DNA of 64,000 bases from Maylandia zebra. Its lineage: Eukaryota > Chordata > Actinopteri > Cichliformes > Cichlidae. Location of the stretch: assembly GCF_041146795.1 (NCBI RefSeq), contig NC_135173.1, forward strand, positions 56,224,865 through 56,288,864, given 5' to 3'. The position numbers were made by a program, and so were the translations under genes. Of this stretch, positions 1 to 10,799 are shown in pieces. Every line of letters begins with the position of its first letter. The stretch's first letter is position 1. The notes beneath the pieces were generated by a model. The model ran no database searches and had not been told where the DNA came from. It was given only the letters and a program-made list of their open reading frames with translations.

Positions 1-138
1 AATCATGAGAAAGTGTTTAAACAGAGTTATTAATGCACTTACATGTAAACATATATTATCCCCATAGCTAATGATCAAGTACTTTGTGGCTTTAAATATA
101 TTATCTCCCCCTGCTATTAATGCAACTTCTGCATGCCC

Positions 139-178
139 GTCCATTTCATGTTTTGGAGAGGCAAAGCATGAAATGGAC
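139..178. repeat. 12-bp inverted repeat (hairpin)
   Basis: Arms gtccatttcatg (139-150) and catgaaatggac (167-178) are perfect reverse complements separated by 16 bases. No gene or known repeat explains it. It may be a chance or decayed MITE hairpin. Confidence 0.5.
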
Positions 179-254
179 ACGGTGGACCGCTGTTGCCTTA
201 ATGCTCTGTGAACTGCAAAGTAAAGAGCCTGCAATATTAATCCAACAGTCTCAT

Positions 255-330
255 TTGCCTCCATGAGCAAGCACTTGGTGAGAGTGGGAAGGAAAAACTC
301 CTTTTTAACAGGAAGAAATCTCTCCAGTGG
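255..330 (-). mobile_element. L2-like LINE 3' UTR fragment
   Basis: The run from gagcaagcactt to aacaggaagaaa closely matches the tail piece at about 24580-24640, which belongs to a LINE 3' end that also occurs at 37.87 kb. It is a short, old, 5'-truncated fragment read in reverse orientation. Confidence 0.6.
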
Positions 331-2680
331 AAGTAGTAATGACTGAATGAGGGTGAGGGGAAAGAATCGTCAATAGTGATGCTGACTTGCATTCAGTATA
401 CTCATCTGTGCATATTTGTTTGCTTACTACTGAATAGCAAACATTTGTTGCAAACTTGTATTCTGTGCATACTGAAACACATTTTTATTATTTGTGAGTG
501 TTATGTATAATTGTGTATTTGTTTGCATGTATCGGCTTTAAAATAACAGTTCATGTAAGTTCCAGGAGCTGCTTTGTGGTTTGGATATCACTTAGGATAA
601 TTAGCAAAAAGAAATCCATACAGTAAAGCAGAATTTTTTAAAATCCATTATTAAGTTCTCTATAAAGAGGGTCATTGTTCTCAGTATCTTCCACTGAAAA
701 TTCAGTTCAATTAGTGCTAATGAGGCGGACAACACCACAAAGTCACAAAAATATGGATAGAAATTGTAGCAAGATTATACATTAGTGGCAAAGCTTTATC
801 AGTGAGATGAACAGGTACTGGTAGATGTGTCTCTGCATGCCCCCTCAACAGGTGGTGATTGAAGAAGATGGCACTGTGGCTTAACAATAAGCTCAGAATG
901 ATATGATCAAACCTGGACCTGTTCAGCTATTTATATTGGTGTGAGCATCAAACTGTAGAATCGGGGGACTATCTGTAAGGTGTGACAATTTATGGTGTGA
1001 TGAGAAATGCAATTTTTTTATTAATGAAAATATATTAGCGCCAGAAGAACTGCAATTTTGCTAATGATTTAAGTTTTCATTAACTGACTTTCCAATGATT
1101 GTGAAGCCATTCATCAGTGTCAGAGAAGAGCAGATACAAGACAGTGTCAGAGTCAAGTCACAGCGTATCAGTCACACTGTTTGGCTCCTGTGAGGCAACA
1201 TGTTCAGAATTTGTATTGGCACATTGAGTGCTGTTATCTGTACTATGCATTTATCTGTTTTGGCACATCCATCTTCCCAAGAGAATGTGTTATAATGATT
1301 TGTCCTTTAGCTCAACCAGCAGGTCATGGTTTCCACTGACCTACACATTATCTACACACAGTGGATTAACACTTTGTTGTCTGTCAAGGATATTATCGAA
1401 AAACCACTGAGCTGGTGTCGTGAAACTTGGAAGAAAAATGGGGACCAAGCAAAAACAGAACCCAGTACATTTTGGTTTGGATCTTTAAAGCTGCCATAGC
1501 TCATTTGCTTTGTTTGATGGTGAGGTTTCCAAAAGCCCTTCTAATTATTATTGTTAATAATTTGCCATTTCATTGTGTACACAGCATTCTGCAACATACG
1601 TTCTGTGTCAATGTTTTTGGACAGAGTGATGGATGGATAGATGGATGGATGGATGGAACCGATACTAAGTCCGTCTTTTATGTAAATTCGATGGACATCA
1701 CCTACGCTTAGTGACCCCTGCTACTCAGCAAAAAGTCTTACTGCCAAACGAAAACCTACAGAATCCCTCAGATGGCCAGAATCTTCTCAGATTAATTAGC
1801 TCATCAAAAGACTTTTTCCACACATGGCTTAAAAGTGACAGAAGATATATTGCTCGAATGCTAGAACGATAACAATTTGTGTGCTTCGTGCAAAGTGTAT
1901 TTGCGATTGAAAATATATGTTCTTTGCAAATTATGTGCATGTAGAATTTCTACCATAGAAACGGCCACAGTATATTTACAATAATGAAAAACACTTTGCC
2001 TTTGTTAGCAGTTAGGTCCCAGCTACCAGGTGAGATGCATATAGCATTTGACATTTATTACTATTTACAATAATAAACAAAGGATAAAAGCTTGTTTATT
2101 ACACTCCATTTAAAAAAATGGTGTGTGCCTGTTCAATATGCATAGCAAGAAAAAGATTTAATTTGTTTGCATTTTAGCCTCTATGTTTTTACTTAAGCGT
2201 AATACAGCCGACTAGCAACAGCTTGACCACAGCTCTGCCTCACAAGAGAGTAAAGACACAGTAAACTCAGCTCCTTTACTGTTTGAAAGGCACTTAGATT
2301 AAACTTTTATTTGGTCAACATGATGATAAGCTTTTATAGACTGATGTCTATCATCTCTGTCAGGAGAAATTAAAATCTCACCGAATAAAACTTAACTTGC
2401 ATATCTCTATGATGCTCTTTTAAAAAGGCAAAGTTTCTGGTTTCTTCATGAAGTTTGGATGGTAGTCCAAACATTTGCCATATAACTAATTCCATTACAT
2501 AACATTTAACTAATAGTCCATTGACAATCTGTAGTTTGAGCCAACATAGTTGTTTTGTATGGATAACTTTAAAAGCCAAACCATGCTGCTTACAGACTAC
2601 TTCAAATCACTGAGAAGAATTTAGGAAAAAAACCCAAATGCACAAAACATCTTCTTGAATCTCTTGCAGTAGGAATATCT
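331..2680. other. Intergenic, no gene recognised
   Basis: The stretch is AT-rich and its reading frames are short, without domain-like composition. A small GGAT tetranucleotide run lies at 1628-1656. Nothing else is supportable here. Confidence 0.6.
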
Positions 2681-2688
2681 TATACAGT

Positions 2689-2880
2689 TACCCATCACTT
2701 TATTAGGTAAGCCTGTTCAACTTCAAAGCAACATTAACATAAATATCTAATCAACCAATCCCAAGGCAGTGAACCAATCCTCTTGGGCATCATCAAAGAT
2801 GATATGAGTGACTTTGAAGGTGGCATTGTTGTTGGTATCAAGCAGGCTGGTCTGAGTATTTCAGAAAACAAAGTATTCCC
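2689..2880 (+). mobile_element. Tc1-like transposon, 5' fragment
   Basis: The text from atcactttattaggtaagcc onward matches a common fish Tc1-like element. The frame opening at 2783 reads MGIIKDDMSDFEGG and then AGLSISEN, which resembles the helix-turn-helix start of that transposase (family form MGKKGDLSDFERG with AGLSISET). The similarity stops at about 2875, so only the left end survives. The family consensus is from memory. Confidence 0.7.
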
Positions 2881-3831
2881 TCTCATTATTATTAAAATAA
2901 TATTGTTTATATCAATATATTACTATATTTGCTTTTTAAATAATAACCTTGAACAGTGGGGGGACAGGTATGCAATTACTTTTACAAATGCTACATTGCA
3001 AAAACATACATAAAAATTCGATTTGCCTTAAGGGTGTGTGAAAATACGGTAATACATTTTCCAGTTTCTTTAAACATAGTCTTATCTTGGAGAAACAAAC
3101 ATGTTGTTTTGAGTGTGGATTACACCGGCATTAGAATGGATTGACCTTTTCAACAGCCAGAGGCACCTGCAGACCTCAGGGACTGAGCCCAGACAGGTGG
3201 GAGACAAGTATTCTGTGTCCTTGACTCTTAATGAGAATGCAACTTGAAACTTTTCACTGCAGTATTGCACTTTACACAAATAATGTGTGAATATGCCTTT
3301 TCAGACCCGGAAAATAAGCAAACATTCTTTACAAATGCAATTTGTTTTTCTGTTAAATCATATTAATTAACTATGGTATGAGTTTCTCTTGGATGAAAAA
3401 TTTTAGGATGACATTTTAAGACACTGCGTGGTGTTTTGTGTTTGGCTCGAGTTTTCTCACCCTAAAAAACAAGTCAGACTACAGTGCTGAAAGCCCCCAG
3501 GGCTTGTTATGACTACATAACATGAGGCAGGCGTAGTGAATGAACTCTGGGTGAGAAGTGAATGGTGTGGAAAACATTGAAGGTTGTTACATGAATCAGT
3601 GTTTTTTTGGTATAAACTTCCCATTAACCAACTGTGCTGTGAGACAATCATCCTCTGTCTCAGCCTGTGTTAATCTAGTTTCTGTTGTGTTTGACATTCT
3701 CTACATTATTATTTGAGTTAAGAGTAAGCTACACTGTTAGTTTAACTATATATTTGTGCTTAATCTACTAAAAAGTACAAACAGTTTTTGCATACATTCA
3801 AACAGTCCAGAGTAAGAATGAGCTGACTTTT

Positions 3832-3950
3832 TCATTCATTTTCTTCAGTCCTTATCCAACTTATCCAAAGCTGACACTAAGAAAGCGACAGGGTACATCC
3901 TGGACAGGCCACAAGTCTGTTGCAGGGCTAGCACCATGCCTCAACAGCAC
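3832..3950 (+). repeat. V-SINE/LINE-tail-type fragment
   Basis: The string cattcattttcttcagtcc, followed by a gacagggtacatcctggaca segment and then caagtctgttgcagggc, is a degenerate copy of the common fish repeat containing 'gggtacaccctggacaggt...cagtctgtcgcaggg'. Family assignment is approximate. Confidence 0.5.
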
Positions 3951-4519
3951 TATCTGTATTCATAAAGGAATGGAGATGGTTAGCAACAACACTCAGGTAG
4001 GTTGTGGTGTCTCAACATTGCTCAGGTGGTATTAAGGGGTCCAGAATATGCAAAAAAAAAAAAAAAAAAAATCCCTTACACAATTGTACCACTGCCAGCA
4101 GTGTGATACAAAGCATGTCACAGTAAAAATCTAGACTCATCAGACCAGCTAATCCAATCTTTTTTTGTGCATTCAGAGATGCTCTTGTGCATATTCTGGT
4201 TGTAACAAGTGGCTATTTTAGTTATGCTTTGATTATACTCCATTGCAGAAGCAGACATGGAAACCTGAGAGTTGAGTAATCATTCTTATTATGCTTCTTA
4301 GATGTCCACCACCTGGATGCATCAGTAGTTGGTGCATTTTAATGTAAATTCTGCGCAGACAAGTGTGAATGGTCACAAAAAGCAAGCAAGTACATGGATG
4401 CCCACATTGAAGGTTCTAGAATATCTTTTACCTTGACAAGACCAAGGCCATGGTTGACTACAACTGGTAGTTTCTCTTTGCCAGGGAAAAAAGGATTTGT
4501 TTTAGAGTGCTTATTGTTT

Positions 4520-5805
4520 TAAACAGTGCCAAGAAAAATGAATTTCAGTGAAGGTCTAAGAAGAATTGTAGATTTATACAAACTGGGAAGGTCTCTTGGA
4601 GTCATTTCTAACCAACTGCAGATTCCAAGATCATCAGTTTAAGAACCGCAAGTTCAAGTTATTTGCATTTATGATGGTGTCGACCAAGAAAGAAGGCCCT
4701 GCTCCAGGACTGACACTTTCAAACCTATGAACACTGTACAAATGTCAAGCATGGTGTTGGTAGTATTATGCCACCATGGGGTTGTTTTGCTGCTTCATGG
4801 TACAGTTACATTACCTCCAGGAAAATGACCAATTTAAATGACTTCCATCCATCCATATTCTAATGCTTGTCCGGGTGTTTTGATAGCATAATCATTTCTT
4901 GTTTGCTCCCAAATAAAATTTCAATTAGAATTTATTGACATAGGTCTTAGAAATTGTAAAAGGAAAAAGAATATTCAGTGTGTCATATTATTTTCATAAA
5001 AGATAACTGCCATCATTAATATTTTGTCCCACGAAGAAACAGTGCTTTAATTTGTCACTTACAGATGTAACTTCTGATTCATCAATGAAAGTATCCATAA
5101 AGCAGAAAGGGGAAATAGGTCATGTTCAGTTAAGCTCAAGTAAGGAATGTGTATTTTGATTAACAACACCATTTAAGAAGTCATGCTTTTAAAATTTTTA
5201 TATTTCCTATAATGAATGGGCAATGCCTAACATTTCCAAACATGCATCTAAAGTCATTTAGCCCTGGGGCAGACTGACAGAAGCGAGGCTGCCATATTGC
5301 GTCATCGGCCCCTCTGGCCAACACCAGTAGGGTAAAGTGTCTTGCCCAAGGACACAACGACCAGGACAGAGAGCCCGGGGATCGAACCGGCGACCTTCCG
5401 GTTACAGATACACGTCCTAACCCCCTGAGCCACGGTCGCCCCAAGTCATGGACATCAAGTCATGGACCACATCAAGTCATGGACCATGGATTGGCCTCTG
5501 AAGAACCCAGACTATAGCAATATTGAGAACTGAAGAAAAGGTAACCAACATTCAGACAAGAGCTTTGAATGTCCTCTGAGAATCCTCGAGGACTTTTTTT
5601 TTTTAGCTAATTCTGAAGACTATTTGAAGAAACTGCAAGAAAGCATGAAAGGTGGTCATAACAACGATGCACAACTATGTTTTTGTCTTATATAGTTCAT
5701 GTTCATGTGTGTTTTCACATTTCTCAATAGATCATTGCACCTGTGTTCAATAATCCTATACAATATTTTAAAAGGTGTGGCTCAATACTTTTGCACAGTA
5801 CTGAA
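4520..5805 (+). mobile_element. Decayed Tc1-like transposon with SINE insertion
   Basis: Frames near 4535-4640 read like a Tc1 helix-turn-helix (FSEGLRRIVDLYKLGRSLG, then NQLQIPRSSV). Near 4750 there is KHGVGSIMPPWGCF, resembling the family's KHGGGSIMLWGCF motif, and near 5480 there is VMDWPLKNPD. The right end carries ggctcaatacttttgcacag, typical of the Tc1 terminal inverted repeat, ending near 5802. A matching left end was not found. The copy is split by a SINE at 5230-5443 and cannot encode a transposase. Confidence 0.75.
5230..5443 (-). mobile_element. tRNA-derived SINE
   Basis: On the minus strand the head reads ggggcgaccgtggctcaggg (A-box-like) and then ggtcgccggttcgatccccg, containing the B-box GGTTCGATCC. 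This is followed by the core gtccttgggcaagacacttt. It lies inside the Tc1-like relic, so it inserted later. The exact family is not assigned. Confidence 0.75.
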
Positions 5806-6150
5806 AGGATTTAATATCCTTTTTGTTACACAGTGTAAAAGGCCCTTGTGCATGCATCACTCGTTTCACTTTTGATTTAGAACAAAGAGAAGAGGGCAAA
5901 CATGTTCAATGTGAGTTGTTTAATGATCGGTATGAGTCTGGGAGGGCTGCAGCAGCTACCTGAGTCGCTTTGAGGGAAGATGAGTGGGAAGGGAAGATCA
6001 GCTTTTCCCTTTCTGTCTTTGTTTTTTCATCCATTCGTCCCTTGCTCTCGTCACAGCTACGCAATTGGCTGCTTAAGGAGTGGATCGTATGGGAGGGGAG
6101 GGCGTCCACGGTGGGCGAACATGTCACTTGGTCCTTACAGTATTTGCTCC

Positions 6151-6157
6151 TATAAAA
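6151..6157 (+). promoter_or_regulatory. TATA box of crhbp
   Basis: TATAAAA sits 68 bases before the crhbp start codon. An inverted CCAAT box (attgg) lies near 6064, about 85 bases further upstream. The spacing predicts transcription starting near 6180. CRHBP genes of other vertebrates also have TATA promoters, which supports the call. Confidence 0.75.
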
Positions 6158-6218
6158 AGCAGCGCTTGTCGCGGAGGAGCTCAGACTTTCTCCGCTCAGG
6201 TGAGCCTTGCAGACAGAG

Positions 6219-9200
6219 ATGCGCGTTATGGAGCGCACTTTCCGGGAGCAGCTCTTCTTTCTGGTGTTGTGCTTGTCCGTCCTCAAGGGAGACTCCAGGT
6301 ATATTGAGGTAAGTGTCCGGACAGATACAGAAACTTCTTAGAAGATTCAAAGGTACAAACGAGACGCGCCAAACTTCTCTCCCACTCTCTGTAGAACAAC
6401 GAAATCACAAAAGATGAATTATATTCATTTTTCAACTCGGAACTCAAGAGAGAAATGCCCGAAGAGTTGATGTATCGCCGACCTTTACGTAAGTCACGTG
6501 ACATCTATCTATAATATTTTAAATAAACATATAATTGATGGTTTATGCTGGTTTTCCTTGTTTTTGTTTTTTAATTTTTGCAACTTATGCGTTTGAAGAA
6601 CAGATAAAAGGGGAGGTAGCGTTTTTGTATACTTTTGGTAAATTAGACTTGTTTTCTGTCTCTTAATTTTGGTTTTACCAAAATTGCTCTCGATAAACAC
6701 CTAAGTATAATCAATAGGCTAAAAGAGCTGGAATGTAGAGAATGAATGAAAACGCAGCAGAAAAAGATATTTATATTAAAAAAGGATAATAAATATAATA
6801 AATAGTAATTAGAGTAGATCAATGTGTTTTCATTTATTTATAATTTTTCATATTTGGTTGGCAAAGTTTTCACATTCTTTCCTGGAATGCCTTTCAGGTT
6901 GTCTGGACATGGTTGCAGTGGAGGGCCAGTTCACCTTCACAGCAGAGCGCCCTCAGCTCAGCTGTGCCGCTTTCTTCATGGCAGAGCCCAATGAAGTGAT
7001 CAGTGTGGATTATGACAGCGTTGACATTGACTGCACGGGAGGAGACTTCATCACTGTAAGCTAACAGCGCTTCTCGTGAAACACCTTCCCCCTCCTCTTA
7101 TATTGAGCAAAATATCACAAGATGGGTAGATGCATCTGGTCACGTTGAGCTTGAAGGGCTTAAAACGTTATTTTATTGCATAATTTTTGTATAATTACAG
7201 GAAATGACATAGACTTTTTTGTGCTTTTGTGATAAAGCTTTTGCTCTGTGTTTCCATGTCACCAAATACTGGGGTCTGTTATCTTGGTTCCTAATTAGAC
7301 AAAATGCTCTTTAAACATAAAGTAATTGGGCACAAACCTGCTTCCTTTAGATGAGCTACCTGAAAATCACTTCCCTATTGTTTGCATACTGGTTAAGTTT
7401 CGGCCTAAAGAGTTTAATATTCTTTCTCATCATTAGTAAAACCATCAAGAAATAATTTGCGATTAAATATAAAATTCTACTTAAAGCTTCTGTCTTTTAA
7501 TATATATCCCATCAAGGTGTTCGACGGCTGGGTGATGAAAGGGGAAAAGTTTCCCAGCACCCACGATCACCCACTGCCTTTGTTCGAGCGCTATGTGGAT
7601 TACTGCGACTCTGGATCGCTGAGGAAAAGTGTGCGCTCTTCTCAGAACGTGGCCATGGTCTTCTTCCGCATTCACAGTGCCGGCAGCAGCTTCACCCTGA
7701 CAGTCAGGAAACACACCAACCCCTTTCGTATGTAGACGGTCATTTTCAGAAGTAAACTCTAAAATTCCCTGCATGCACATAAACATAACCATTTGAGCTT
7801 TCAGCCCATTTACACTGCAATTAATGTGTAATTCAGTGGTGATACTGGCAGCCTGACATGGTGCTTTAGTCATCACTTGCACCATTAGTAGACAGTTTGC
7901 CACCACTGTGTTCCTGGATGAGGACCAAGGACAGGCTGCAAATGCTCTCCCACAGTAACATGAAAGGAAAGGGCAACATAGATGATGAACCTGCTTTTTA
8001 AGTGTTTTTGAGATTGACCTCAGTGAAGGCATTAAAGTTTTCTTCATTTTCTTTGAAACTACCTGATCTTTACTAATTAGATATAATAATAATAGTGAAA
8101 TAGTGCTTTGAAAAATGCTTGTGTAACAGACCACAAGCATAGAATTATTTTTGACCTTTTGACATTTGTCATTCAATGCAACAAATTGAAGAGGTACTTT
8201 AACACCATGTATATATGAATCATGCATGTACAACCCCAGCCTTTAGGTTATGTGTACATTCCTATGCTTCTATCTGAACATCCATCAAAGTGATCATATT
8301 TGCAACATCCACCCTTGTCTATTGTTTTGCAGCCTGCAATGTCATGTCACAGTCACCAGAGGGCAGTTACACAATGGCGATCCCACAGCAGCACAGAAAC
8401 TGCAGCTTCTCCATCATATATCCAGTAGAGATCAGCATCTCAGAGTTCAGCCTGGGCCACTACAACCACCTCCCCAAGGTAAAGAAAGTCACTAAACACC
8501 CTTGAATATTGCCGCAGTGCTTTTAATTCATCTTCAGTGTTACAGGGTTTCTCAGTTTATATAGCAACTGAAACCTTAAGTAAAAAGTGATTTTTGCATT
8601 GAGAATATTAGTGATTTTAAGTGACCAGACCCCTAAAATTATAACAAATTCAGATCTCATACTAAGGTATAAGGTATATAAGGAATAAGATTCAAATCAG
8701 TTATGGAGTGATTTAAATGAGAGTCACAACAAGGTGTAGCTCCAAGAGATGAAATGGCACCAGCCTGTGCTTTCTCTTAGCTCTAAACAGAATAACATCA
8801 GCATAAAAAAAGGTAAAAAGCTTTTAAAGTGTGCTTGGTAGGACATTTTCTTTTTTTACAAACTTAAAATAATTTATCTTAGGATATTTTTTATTAAAAA
8901 ACACATATTATCATAATATATGTTGTCCTTAAAAATTCACTATATGTACCTTTATTTTGCACAATAAGTATTTAGTATTTGTTAGTTAGTATTTGTATCA
9001 CACTCTATGTTGATTTCCATAGAGATCCATGCCCGGATGTGCAGAATCAGGAGACTTTGTACAGCTGCTAGGGGGAAACGGCATTGATACATCAAAGCTG
9101 CTTCCCATTACTGACCTCTGCATCGCTTTCACTGGACCAAGTAAGTGCACACCATCTCTCTGCCTCCTCTTCTCTTTAAATAAAACACCAGTCAAGACTT

Positions 9201-9381
9201 AAGATTTCCTTTTGCTCTACCTGCAGCTCACATGAAGATTGGCTGTGATAACACTGTGGTGAGGATGGTGTCCAGCGGGAAGTTTGTCAACCGCGTGTCT
9301 TTCAGCTACAGGCTATTAGACAGCCAGGAGCTACAGACGATCAAACTCAACAACGTGGAAGATTTCTGTTTCAATAACTGA
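6219..9381 (+). CDS. crhbp: Corticotropin-releasing hormone-binding protein
   Basis: This is a secreted glycoprotein that binds CRH and urotensin/urocortin peptides and dampens stress-axis signalling. Seven coding exons: 6219-6308, 6395-6488, 6898-7055, 7517-7727, 8333-8478, 9023-9140 and 9227-9381, all with GT/AG borders and consistent phase, giving 323 residues (human about 322). Residues 1-24 look like a signal peptide (QLFFLVLCLSVLKG). Strong family matches include GQFTFTAERPQLSCAAFF, VFDGW, GEKFPS, SSQNVAM and HRNCSFSIIYPV. The mature chain has ten cysteines (63, 84, 107, 144, 186, 208, 239, 266, 279, 320), fitting the five known disulfides, and an N-glycosylation sequon at N207. The ATG at 6219 was chosen because it precedes the signal peptide; an in-frame ATG at 6228 is an alternative. 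No disabling change was seen. Confidence 0.97.
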
Positions 9382-9497
9382 TCCTAACAGGATCTTATGT
9401 GACAAATGTAGCATTTGACTGCAAATGTTTTTAAAATGGCTTTAAGTGAAAGTAACAGTCAGTCCCTCTGATTAGATAAAATGTCTGAGGACATTGA

Positions 9498-9520
9498 AAT
9501 AAAAGTGTATGAAAAATAAA
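9498..9520 (+). terminator. Candidate crhbp poly(A) signals
   Basis: Two AATAAA hexamers at 9498-9503 and 9515-9520 lie about 120-140 bases after the crhbp stop codon. This gives a short 3' UTR ending near 9540. Confidence 0.6.
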
Positions 9521-9540
9521 AGATAAGTGTCATAGGACTA

Positions 9541-10136
9541 TTATGATATTACACACTCGACTTTACATTTATTAAAATAGATTTTTCTTTTAAATTTCAT
9601 TCATCTTATTGTAAATAAATTTAATTAAGTGTCCTTTTGTGTTTGGTGGAACCACACTTGTTTTTATATGCTGTGAGCGCCCTGTGTGCATTTATCAGAA
9701 TTAGACTTATAATGTTGTTTTGGGAGTTTGTCATCAACATTCTTGATAAGGAATGGTGCTAAAATGAATGTCACCTTCTGTTTGTGTGAGTACTGGTGAT
9801 GTGCTGAATCATGGACATGGAGGGTGAACGTAAAGTGAGGGAGTATGCCATCGCCATTATGAGGGGATTTGATTAAAAAAAAGACCAAAAATGTTTTTTG
9901 TAATAAAATGATATTGCATGACAAAGCACTCAACCGGGGTTTTCTTATTATAAAAAAAAAAAGAAAGAAAAAAATGGACTCTCTTTTAATTCATTCATAA
10001 AAAAGCAGTCAGATCTCAGGTTTTAAGATATTACCTTTATTTGACCTTTTGACCTCTACTTTGACCTTGGATTTGATCTCCTAGTACCAGAAAATTTTTT
10101 AAGCATATTAAAATATCCCAAAGATAATATAAGCTA
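9541..10136. other. Intergenic, no gene recognised
   Basis: AT-rich sequence with poly(A)-like runs near 9950. No domain-bearing frame and no recognised repeat. Confidence 0.55.
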
Positions 10137-10312
<176 letters not shown>

Positions 10313-10329
10313 AGTAATGGACTGAACAT

Positions 10330-10792
10330 ACACACACCCACTAGCACTTTATATAGCCTCTGTAGAAATTAGCCACATATTTAACTTATCTTAACTGCAC
10401 TACTGTATAATTCTGTATAAACAATCATTCTGTACAATATGATAATTATAATTCTACAACTGTTTATAACTTGCATATTTCTGTATAGTTTCATATTTAT
10501 ATCCTCTTCATAGACTGTACATAGCTTGTATACCCACTACAGCCTGTACATACTTATAGTTATAGCATATTCATAACATACTTTCATACCGTGTACATTG
10601 TAACATACCCATAATAGACACATTTTTGTACCTTCATACCTATAACAGACCCATTTCTGTAATATATCTATATCATGGCTAAAGCACTTCTGGATGGATG
10701 CAAACTGTATTTCGTTGCCTTGTACTTGTGACATGTGCAATGACAATAAAGTTGAATTCTATTCTATCCTATTCTATTCTATTCTAGTTTAC
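10330..10792 (+). mobile_element. LINE 3' tail (L2/CR1/Rex1 type)
   Basis: The end tttcgttgccttgtacttgt, followed by atgtgcaatgacaataaagt and (ATTCT)n, is a common 3' terminus of fish LINEs. The upstream 400 bases with repeated 'catacc/tgtac' words fit its untranslated tail. A related tail recurs near 56 kb. No reverse transcriptase frame is retained. Confidence 0.6.
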
Positions 10793-10799
10793 ATCGACT

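Noticed and set aside
5181-5444. True tRNA gene in reverse orientation
   Set aside because: It has A- and B-box-like sequence but no complete cloverleaf, and it continues into a SINE core.
7481-8233. 250-residue minus-strand frame over crhbp
   Set aside because: It is antisense to crhbp exon 4 and the following intron, with no protein-like motif.
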